Source: Planctomycetota bacterium
GTDB taxonomy: Bacteria; Planctomycetota; B15-G4; SIAN01
NCBI GenBank assembly: GCA_016795285.1
Contig: JAEUIC010000029.1
Location: 197,518 to 261,517 of the forward strand
DNA length: 64,000 bases
Direction of reading: 5' to 3'
In this document: positions 50,097 to 57,142 of the stretch, piece after piece
Layout: every line of letters begins with the position of its first letter
Position numbering within the stretch: the stretch's first letter is position 1
Translations under genes and position numbers: made by a program
The notes under the pieces: generated by a model
Told to the model about the DNA's origin: nothing
Seen by the model: the letters and a program-made list of their open reading frames with translations, nothing else
Databases searched by the model: none

Positions 50097-51503
50097 ATGC
50101 CCACGCTCCGCAAGCTCCTGTCGCGATCGCTCGGTTCGCGCTCGTCGCGCCCCACCACCGCCCTCGCGCTCGCTCTTTCGATCGGCGTCGCGCTCGGCAC
50201 CACGCCGTCGGCCCGCGCGCAGGCGCCGGCGAAGCTCTCGCTGCCGCGCGCGAAGGTGGCGGAGATCGAGAAGCTCGCCGACGCCTGGTTCGCCGCTCGG
50301 CCGAAGTCGCTCTTCGCCGAGTGGGACGGTGCGCAACGCGCGGCGCTCGAGCAGCGGGCGCGCGCGGTCGGCGAGATCGGCGAGGGCGACCTGGCGCCGC
50401 TGGTCGAGCTGCTCTGGAAGGCGGCCGGCAAGCACGCGCCCGACTGGAAGAAGCTCGAGCTGCCGACGCCGTACGGGCCGGCGACCTTCCTGCAGAAGGG
50501 GAAGGGCGGCCGCAAGCAGGGCTTCGCGCTGGCGCTGCACGGCGGTGGCGAAGGGGCGGGCGACGCCAGCGAGGCGCTCGGCAACTGGAGCCCGCCCGGC
50601 TGCCTCATCGCCGCGCCGCAAGGGATCCGGCTGGTCCACGACACGTGGAACACCGTCCATGGCGAGCGGTTCGCGCTGTCGCTGATCGAGTGGGCGAAGT
50701 GGCGCCACGACGTCGATCCCGATCGCATCTACGCGATGGGGTTCAGCATGGGCGGCACCGGTTCCTTCTTCCTCGCCGGCCGCCACCCCGACCTCCTCGC
50801 CGGCGCGATCCCGGCGCACGGCGTGTTGATGGCGGAGCCGCAGAGCCAGCTCGCCACCAAGGCCGAGGTGGTGCAGGTGCAGCACGGCTTGCTGCCGAAC
50901 CTGCGCAACCTCGCGATGTACTGGTACACCGGCGACGTCGATCGCAACTGCATGCCGGGCACCTACCTCTTCGCGTGGGATCGGCTGCTCGAACTGAAGG
51001 AGGCCGATCCGGGCGGCTACGCGAAGCTCGCCTTCTATTGCCAGCCGAACCTCGCCCACTCCTTCCCGCCCGGCGAGCCGCAGAAGGGATTCGACGTGGT
51101 CCTGAAGGAGCGGCGCGACGCATTCCCGAGCAAGCTCGTGTGGGAGCACGCGAGCGACCCCTTTCCGCAACCCGACAGCGACGAGCCGTTGCCCCGCTTC
51201 GTCCCGACTTGGCACTACTGGCTGCGCTGCCTCGCGCCGCAAGACCGCATGCGCATCACGGCGACGCGCGACGGCAACACCTTCGCGATCACGACCAAGG
51301 GCATCGGCGCCGAGAAGCTCGAGCTGCTGCTGCAACCGGCGCTCTACGACCCGAAGCAGCCGCTGGTGGTGACGGTCGATGGGCGCAAGGTGGTCGACGG
51401 CGTGGCGCTGCCCGACTTCTGGACCGTGCTCGAAACGCTTGATGCGCGCATGGATCGGACGCTCGTCTTCGATCGCCGCGTGCGACTGTCGGCAGGGCGC
51501 TGA
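50097..51503 (+). CDS. Exported alpha/beta-hydrolase esterase, diverged paralogue
   Basis: A 468-aa exported esterase with the same plan as its neighbour: signal peptide ending near ARA-QAP, N-terminal helices, hydrolase core and a C-terminal beta domain. The oxyanion segment is FALALHGGGEGAG and the nucleophile Ser218 lies in AMGFSMGGTGSF. The acid and His positions are less clear (LAHSFPPGEP supplies a likely His). It is divergent from its paralogue with a 72-bp gap, so one regulatory region may serve both. Its 3' end is overlapped by about 160 bp by the convergent rhombosortase frame. Confidence 0.87.
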   Translation: MPTLRKLLSRSLGSRSSRPTTALALALSIGVALGTTPSARAQAPAKLSLPRAKVAEIEKLADAWFAARPKSLFAEWDGAQRAALEQRARAVGEIGEGDLAPLVELLWKAAGKHAPDWKKLELPTPYGPATFLQKGKGGRKQGFALALHGGGEGAGDASEALGNWSPPGCLIAAPQGIRLVHDTWNTVHGERFALSLIEWAKWRHDVDPDRIYAMGFSMGGTGSFFLAGRHPDLLAGAIPAHGVLMAEPQSQLATKAEVVQVQHGLLPNLRNLAMYWYTGDVDRNCMPGTYLFAWDRLLELKEADPGGYAKLAFYCQPNLAHSFPPGEPQKGFDVVLKERRDAFPSKLVWEHASDPFPQPDSDEPLPRFVPTWHYWLRCLAPQDRMRITATRDGNTFAITTKGIGAEKLELLLQPALYDPKQPLVVTVDGRKVVDGVALPDFWTVLETLDARMDRTLVFDRRVRLSAGR

Positions 51504-52159
51504 GCGACACCACCGCGCGGCGCGCGTTCGCCAGGAGCTACTGGCGAAGCGCCGGCGCATCCACACGCCACCACTCCCGCCAGCGCCCCCACGGCATGCG
51601 CGAGCGGCACGCTGGTGAAACCGGCCGCGGCGTCGTCGACGAACCAGTGCACCTCGAAGGCGAGCTCGCCCGTCAGCTTCGCCGCGAAGAGCAGCAGCGC
51701 CAGCGCGACGACGGCACGCGAGCGGCCGTCGCCGCGCGTGCGCCAGGTGGCGAGCAGCGCGACGACGAACCACGCCGAGGCGAGGCCCGACGCTCCGCGA
51801 TAGGTGTGGAGTTCGGGCGCGAGCGCGGCGACGGAGAGCGGGATCAGCGGCAGCGCGAGCAGCGTCGCCAGCGCCAGCGCGCGGCGCGCGGACGGCCCCG
51901 CTCGCTCCGCGACCAGCCCCGTGAGCAGTAGCGCCAGCCCGTTCCACGCGGCGTGCGCGGCGCCGTGGTGGACGAAGTGGCAGGTGAAGAGCGCGTGCAG
52001 CGTCGGGCGCACGCGCGACCACTCGGCCCACGCCGCGACGTCGAGCCACCCGCTGCCATCCGCGCCACCCGCGCCGCCCGCGAGCGCGCCGCTCGCCGCC
52101 GCCGCGACGGCGACGACGAGCAGCACGGCAGGGGTGAGCCACGGTCGCGACGCGTTCAA
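51344..52159 (-). CDS. Rhombosortase-like rhomboid intramembrane protease
   Basis: A 271-aa rhomboid-family protein of the rhombosortase type. It has about six helices, the helix-2 signature HHGAAHAAWNG, the nucleophile Ser124 in YRGASGLASAW and the catalytic His188 in VPLAHAVGALAG. Rhombosortases cut GlyGly-CTERM proteins, and the gene just upstream encodes one. The TTG start at 52159 overlaps that gene's stop (TTGA), so the protease and substrate are coupled. The last 65 residues (after about residue 206) run antisense through the esterase gene and look non-conserved, so the functional protein may be shorter. Confidence 0.82.
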   Translation of the reverse strand: MNASRPWLTPAVLLVVAVAAAASGALAGGAGGADGSGWLDVAAWAEWSRVRPTLHALFTCHFVHHGAAHAAWNGLALLLTGLVAERAGPSARRALALATLLALPLIPLSVAALAPELHTYRGASGLASAWFVVALLATWRTRGDGRSRAVVALALLLFAAKLTGELAFEVHWFVDDAAAGFTSVPLAHAVGALAGVVACGCAGASPVAPGERAPRGGVAQRPADSRTRRSKTSVRSMRASSVSSTVQKSGSATPSTTLRPSTVTTSGCFGS

Positions 52160-54192
52160 CGGGCGGCCTCATCGAGCGTCGACGATCCGCGCGCGCCCTT
52201 CCGCGCCGGCCGCAGCGTCAGCGCCGCGAGCAGCCCCGCCAGTGCCACGACGCTCCAGTCCATCGCGCCGCCCCCCTTGCCGCCCTTGCCGCCGGTCGAC
52301 GGCGCCTGCGCAGGGAAGGCGGGCTGCTGCGGATCGACGCGGTAGCTCTGCACCGGCTGCGCAGCGCGCTGCTGCTGCGCCCGATGCTCGGTGGCGACGC
52401 GGTCGCGGTTGTCGCGGGCGATGCCGTGGCGCGCGAACGCGGCGTCATCGGCCACCACCATCGACGTCTCGTCGGTGACGATCTGTGCCATCAGGCCGAG
52501 CTCGCGCACCCGCTTCGCCGCGGCGGCGTTGTCGAGCTGGCCGCGATCGCGCTGCAGTTCCGCCTCCGAAACCTGGTTCAGCGCCCAGAGGCGCTCGAGC
52601 TCCGGGTGGTCGACGGCCAGCGCGGGCAGGTGCGCCTTCGTGCGGTAGGTCTGGTCCTGACCGGTGAGGCGCGCCTCGAGCGCGATCTCGACCTCGCCCG
52701 GCCGGTCGTAGCGCCCGAACATCACCAGCTGCTGGCCGTAGAAGACCTTGCCGAGCAGCTCGCGCGACGTGTCGTGGATCCCCTTGCCGCGCACGGTGAG
52801 CTTCGCGGCGTGCAGGCATTCGTGCGTCACCTTCGACTTCGCCAGCGCGATCTGGCCCATGAGGTCGTCGCTGTTCGAGACGCCGGCGTAGAAGCCGCCC
52901 GACGCGTCGCAGATCGTCCGCATCAGCGGCCAGTTGCCGCTGTTGCCGAGCAGGAAGCCGAAGAGGCGCAGGTCGTGCTGCGAAAGGAGCTTCGCGAACT
53001 GCTCCGGCCGCACCTCGCCCTGGTTGGCGACCGCGTCGGTGACCAGCACGACGCTGGTGGCGCGATCGTCGTCGAGGTCGGCGAGGCCGGCGCGGATCCC
53101 CTCGTAGAGGTTGGTGCTGCCGTCGGCGCGCAGCCCCTTCACCGCCGCCAGCGCCGCCTCGACGTTCGGGCGCGTCGCCGCGACCCAGCCCGAGGTCAGT
53201 TCGCGCGCCGAGGTGTTGAAGGTGACGAGGCGGAAGCGATCGTGATCGCGCAACTCCCCCAGCGCACGCGACACGCCATCGACCAGCGCGGCGAGCTTGT
53301 CCTGCATGCTCCCCGAGACGTCGAGCACGAAGCTGTAGTCGGCGCCGTGCACGAGCGGCTGCAGGTCGACGCCGGGCGTCACGACCACCATGAAGGTGCC
53401 GCTCCCCTCGGCATCGGCGCGGTACGGGATCACGTCGATCCGGCCGGGCAGGCCGTCGATCAGGCGCCAGTAGAGGACGACGTCGCGAGCCAGCGCGGTG
53501 CGCCCCGCGTCGAGGCGCACGTCGAAGTCGCCATCCGGCAGCGTCGCGACGATCGACTCCTTCTCGAAGCCGGGCAGGCGCACGCGATCGATCGGCGCCG
53601 CGGAGCGCACCAGCGCGTGGAAGGAGAAGGAGCGCTCGGCGATCGCCTCGCCCGACCAGAACGACTGCGCCGCGTCATCGGTGCCGCCCGGCTCGAGCGG
53701 ATAGAGGTAGCGGCCGACGCCGGTGTCGATCTCGAGCGGCTCGTAGTAAGCGAAGCGGCACTTCGTCTCGGCGTTGGCCGGGACGCGCGCGAGGCGGAAG
53801 CGCCAGGTGAGGAAGGAGTTCTGCTCGGCGAGGCCGGCGTCGCGACCGGCGCTCCTCTCCTCCTCGTAGACCTGCTGCGCCTGCTCCTTGGCGACCACCT
53901 CGCCCTGCAGCAGCGTCTCGCCGGCGAAGATCGACATCTCGCCCAACGACGCGTCGCGCGGCACCGGGAACTCGTACCACGCCTCGCAATCGGCGCCGTT
54001 CGGGTTGAACCACGTCTGCGTCACCTCGGTGCGCGCGAAGCCATCCTGGATCACCACCTCGACGTGGTGGTCGCGCAGCTCGAGCGTGCGGTCGACCTTG
54101 CCGATCGGCTCGAGCCCGTCCGCCGCGAAGGCCGGCGCAACGAGCGTGGACGTGGCGAGGAACGTGAAGGAAGCGGCGAACGCGCTGCGCAT
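52156..54192 (-). CDS. VIT and vWA domain protein with GlyGly-CTERM tail
   Basis: A 678-aa exported protein. After the signal peptide (residues 1-24, ending PAFA) comes a VIT domain (about 25-165: HHVEVVIQDGFARTEVTQTW, EYFPVP-like YEFPVPRDASLGEM). A vWA domain starts near residue 284 with MIDAS motif DVSGSM (Asp291). A Gln/Pro/Ala linker precedes the tail: a Gly-Lys-rich GGKGGKGGGA, a hydrophobic helix (WSVVALAGLLAALTL) and a basic stretch (RPARK), the GlyGly-CTERM layout. It should be cleaved by the coupled rhombosortase and then anchored or exported. Fourteen residues extend past the basic patch. Start 54192 has GGAG upstream; longer starts lack one. Confidence 0.88.
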   Translation of the reverse strand: MRSAFAASFTFLATSTLVAPAFAADGLEPIGKVDRTLELRDHHVEVVIQDGFARTEVTQTWFNPNGADCEAWYEFPVPRDASLGEMSIFAGETLLQGEVVAKEQAQQVYEEERSAGRDAGLAEQNSFLTWRFRLARVPANAETKCRFAYYEPLEIDTGVGRYLYPLEPGGTDDAAQSFWSGEAIAERSFSFHALVRSAAPIDRVRLPGFEKESIVATLPDGDFDVRLDAGRTALARDVVLYWRLIDGLPGRIDVIPYRADAEGSGTFMVVVTPGVDLQPLVHGADYSFVLDVSGSMQDKLAALVDGVSRALGELRDHDRFRLVTFNTSARELTSGWVAATRPNVEAALAAVKGLRADGSTNLYEGIRAGLADLDDDRATSVVLVTDAVANQGEVRPEQFAKLLSQHDLRLFGFLLGNSGNWPLMRTICDASGGFYAGVSNSDDLMGQIALAKSKVTHECLHAAKLTVRGKGIHDTSRELLGKVFYGQQLVMFGRYDRPGEVEIALEARLTGQDQTYRTKAHLPALAVDHPELERLWALNQVSEAELQRDRGQLDNAAAAKRVRELGLMAQIVTDETSMVVADDAAFARHGIARDNRDRVATEHRAQQQRAAQPVQSYRVDPQQPAFPAQAPSTGGKGGKGGGAMDWSVVALAGLLAALTLRPARKGARGSSTLDEAAR

Positions 54193-54327
54193 GGCACTTC
54201 TCCATCCGTGGGAATGGAGCAGCCAACTGCGCATCGCGTGCCGAAGGTCGCGCACCGGGGAGCGCGAGGAAGCGGGCGCGCAACGAGGCGGCGAGTGCGA
54301 AGGGGGGTACGCGGGGAGCGCGCGGCC

Positions 54328-54352
54328 GTCGTTTCGATCCGGGAGAGATCCG
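54328..54352 (+). repeat. Single diverged B-repeat arm
   Basis: GTTTCGATCCGGGAG followed by a diverged GATCCGCC. It matches the B arms at 15905 and 18762 but has no opposing arm. It lies in the 182-bp gap upstream of the VIT gene, which otherwise shows nothing. Confidence 0.6.
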
Positions 54353-54374
54353 CCGCCGCGATCCGCACCGTCGC

Positions 54375-55610
54375 CTACTCCTCTTCCAGCTTCGCCGCTT
54401 TCGTCAGCAGGTAGCGCTTCTCGGCGAGGTTCGCGGTGCCGGCCGCAGCGGCGAGGTAGTCGCGGCGGGCGGCAACGCGATCGCCGGCTCGCTCGTGGAG
54501 ATGAGCGCGCGCGGCGGCGAGGCGGTGGTGGCGGGCGAGGCGCGGATCGACGGCGAGGCGCTCGAGCAGCGCGAGCCCGGCGGCCGGCCCCTCGACCATG
54601 GCCACCGCGACCGCGCGGTTGAGCGCGACCATGGGGTTGTCGGACAGTCGCGACAGCTGCTCGTAGAGCGCCGCGATCTGCCGCCAGTCGGTCGCCGCGA
54701 AGCTCGCCGCCTCGTCATGCAGCGCGGCGATGGCCGCCTGCAGCGCGTAGCTGCCGACCGGCCCGCGCCGGAACGCCGCCTCCACCAGCGCGCTCCCTTC
54801 GGCGATCTGCGCGCGGTCCCAGCGACTGCGCTCCTGCTGGTCCAGCGCGACCAGCTCGCCGTCGGGAGTGCAGCGCGCGGCGCGGCGCGCATCGGTCAGC
54901 AGCAGCAGTGCCAGCAGCCCGTCGACCTCGGCGTCCTCGCGCTTCGCCTGCCGCAGCAGCCGCGCCAACCGGATCGCCTCGCCGGCGAGATCGACGCGTT
55001 GCAACGCCGCTCCCGAGCTGCCGACGTACCCCTCGTTGAAGAGCAGGTAGAGGACGTGGAGCACGGCGGCGAGGCGCTTCTGCTCTTCGAGCGGCGCGGG
55101 CCGCTCGAGTCGGCCCCCCGCTTCCGCGATGGTCCGCTTCGCTCGGCTGATCCGCTGCGCCATGGTCGCCTCGGGCACGAGGAAGGCCCTGGCGATCTCC
55201 GCCGTCGTCAGGCCGCCCACGGCGCGCAACGTCAACGCGACGGCCGAGGAGGGCGAGAGCGACTCGTGGCAGCAGAGGAAGAGCAGCAGCAGCGAGTCGT
55301 CGTCGAGCTCCGAGTCGGCCGGCTGCCGCTCGGGAGTGGCGGTGGCCACGATCGCCTCGCGCCGCGCGCGCGCCTGCTCGCTCCGCTGCGCATCGGCGAG
55401 ACGGCGCAGCGCGACGTGGAAGAGCCAGCCGCCCGGGTTGTCGGGCACGCCGTCGCGCGGCCAATCGGTGAGCGCCTCCATCAGCGCCTCCTGCACCGCG
55501 TCCTCGGCGGCCGCGAAGTCGCCGCTGCGGCGAGCGAGCAGCGCCACCAACCGCGGCGTCCGCTCGCGCAGCAGCTGCAGCGTCGCAGGAGCGAGCGGCG
55601 CACCGCTCAT
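54375..55610 (-). CDS. ECF sigma factor of the YCII/DGPF-associated group with long C-terminal extension
   Basis: A 411-aa protein: sigma region 2 (AEDAVQEALMEALTDWP, GWLFHVALRRLADAQR) and region 4 (LTTAEIARAFLVPEATMAQR) fill residues 1-185. A helical TPR-like extension of about 220 residues follows (LYLLFNEGYVGSSG, LNRAVAVAMVEGPAAGLALL). This is the architecture of the ECF42-type factors whose genes sit next to DGPF (YCII) proteins, as here. The start at 55610 lies 7 bp after the YCII gene stop. In such systems the extension rather than a classical anti-sigma factor seems to control activity. Confidence 0.92.
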   Translation of the reverse strand: MSGAPLAPATLQLLRERTPRLVALLARRSGDFAAAEDAVQEALMEALTDWPRDGVPDNPGGWLFHVALRRLADAQRSEQARARREAIVATATPERQPADSELDDDSLLLLFLCCHESLSPSSAVALTLRAVGGLTTAEIARAFLVPEATMAQRISRAKRTIAEAGGRLERPAPLEEQKRLAAVLHVLYLLFNEGYVGSSGAALQRVDLAGEAIRLARLLRQAKREDAEVDGLLALLLLTDARRAARCTPDGELVALDQQERSRWDRAQIAEGSALVEAAFRRGPVGSYALQAAIAALHDEAASFAATDWRQIAALYEQLSRLSDNPMVALNRAVAVAMVEGPAAGLALLERLAVDPRLARHHRLAAARAHLHERAGDRVAARRDYLAAAAGTANLAEKRYLLTKAAKLEEE

Positions 55611-55617
55611 CGACCGC

Positions 55618-56016
55618 TCATCCTTCGACGGGCGGCGGGCCGCTCGGGACCGCGCGAATCTCGATGGGGATCCCCATCGGCGTGCCGCCCGGCCCCGGCG
55701 CGGTCGACGCCTTCGCGGCGATCGCGATGGCGCGCGCGACGTCGACGACGTCGACCATCCAGAAGCCGGCGAGGAACTCCTTCGTCTCCGCGAACGGTCC
55801 ATCGGAGACGAGCGGCGCGTCGGCGCGCTTCGCCGTCACGATCTTCGCGTTGGCCGGCACGTCGAGCCCTTCGGCCAGCAGCAGTTCGCCGCTCCGTTGC
55901 AGCTCGCCCGCCAGCGCGATCATGAAGCCGATGTGCGCTTCGATCTCGGCCGGCTTCCACTGGCTCATCGATTCCCAGCCGGAGCGGGTGCCTTGCATCA
56001 GCAGCATGAACTTCAT
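55618..56016 (-). CDS. YCII-related (DGPF) protein
   Basis: A 132-aa protein of the YCII/DGPF family. It opens with MKFMLLMQGT, and the name motif DGPFAETKEFLAGFWMVDV is complete. The family fold is a ferredoxin-like barrel, with members such as EhpF and YciI; the activity of sigma-linked members is not established. The gene is 7 bp upstream of the sigma factor gene and downstream of a VOC protein gene, a recurring trio. Confidence 0.92.
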   Translation of the reverse strand: MKFMLLMQGTRSGWESMSQWKPAEIEAHIGFMIALAGELQRSGELLLAEGLDVPANAKIVTAKRADAPLVSDGPFAETKEFLAGFWMVDVVDVARAIAIAAKASTAPGPGGTPMGIPIEIRAVPSGPPPVEG

Positions 56017-56065
56017 CGCGGCTCCTCCTCAGGTCGTTGGCGCAGGGACGCTGCGCGCCGTGGCA

Positions 56066-56713
56066 TCACTTGCCGTCGTAGGCCGCCTGCAGCGTCGCGA
56101 GGTCGAGCTTCTGCATCGGGAACATCGCCTGCATCACGCGACCGACGCGCGCCGGATCGCGATCGCGCAGCATCGCGTAGAGCGCGGTCGGCACGACTTG
56201 CCACGAGAGGCCGAACCGATCGGTGAGCCAGCCGCACTGGATCGGCGTGCCGCCTTGCTCGCAGAGCTTCGCCCAGCAGCGGTCGATCTCCGCCTGCGTC
56301 TCGCACGGCACGACGAGCGAGAAGGCGTCGCAGAAGCCCTGCTGCGGACGGCCGTTCAGGAGCTGGAGGCGCTGACCGCGGAACGTGACCGTCGCGCTCA
56401 AGAGGCTGCCGTCGGGGAGCGGGCCGCCCGCGCCGGCGCGCAGCTCTTCGACCACGGCGAGGTCGGGGAAGACGGTCCGATAGAACGCGATCGCCGCATC
56501 GGCCTCGTTGCGGAACCAGAGGCAGGGGAAGAGGGCGGGCGCGGCCTCGCCGCGAGGATCGACACGACTCGCAGCCATCGCTTCCGCTCCCGAACCGGGG
56601 GACGAGGGACGCGGGCCGCCGCAGCCGCCCGCGACGAGGAGGAGACCGGCGAGCCACCCGCTGCCCCGCCGCCACGGTCGCGATCGTTTCCCATCGAACA
56701 CGGCACGCTCCAT
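56066..56713 (-). CDS. VOC/PhnB-like protein with a lipoprotein signal
   Basis: A 215-aa protein. The C-terminal 150 residues match the PhnB / 3-demethylubiquinone-methyltransferase-like VOC family (FPCLWFRNEADAAIAFYRTV, RLQLLNGRPQQGF, GWLTDRFGLSWQVVPTAL). Unlike its usual cytoplasmic relatives, it begins with a basic stretch and a hydrophobic segment ending in LLLVAGGC, a lipobox-like signal. An ATG at 56713 is chosen; a GTG at 56746 would add 11 residues and neither has a clear Shine-Dalgarno. It leads the YCII-sigma trio. A translation start downstream of the signal cannot be excluded. Confidence 0.72.
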   Translation of the reverse strand: MERAVFDGKRSRPWRRGSGWLAGLLLVAGGCGGPRPSSPGSGAEAMAASRVDPRGEAAPALFPCLWFRNEADAAIAFYRTVFPDLAVVEELRAGAGGPLPDGSLLSATVTFRGQRLQLLNGRPQQGFCDAFSLVVPCETQAEIDRCWAKLCEQGGTPIQCGWLTDRFGLSWQVVPTALYAMLRDRDPARVGRVMQAMFPMQKLDLATLQAAYDGK

Positions 56714-57142
56714 CCGGCGATCGCTCGCCGTCGCACGCCCCGACACCAGGGTTGCTGCGGCAGCCTACGTCCTCGCCACCCCCGAGTCGGAGCCGACGCG
56801 CGCGTCTCGACATCGATTCGGCAAGCGAGTCGCCGTCGTTTCGATCCGGGAGCGTTCCGCCGGCGGCGCTCAGGAGCACGGCGAAGGCGCAGCCACCGAG
56901 CGCGAAGGGGGGACGCGGGCGGCGGTCCCGGCCAGCGCGCTCCCCACCTCGCGACGTTTCTTCTCGCCGCTTCGGCGCCGAGCCCGCGCGCTCCGTGCGG
57001 GCGTTCGCTCGGGGCATCTCGGCGCCGGCTCGGCTTGAGCGGCAGCGCGGCAGCGACCGAACCGGACGCGACGGATTGCGGCGCGCGTCGAGGGGACACA
57101 CCGACGGCTGCGACCCACCTCTGCCGACGGGAGCGAGATGCG
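56714..57142. other. 429-bp intergenic region
   Basis: This region lies between the divergent VOC and VCBS genes. It contains one B-repeat arm (GTTTCGATCCGGGAGCGTTC from 56838). No gene, hairpin pair or clear promoter was identified in the rest. Confidence 0.55.
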
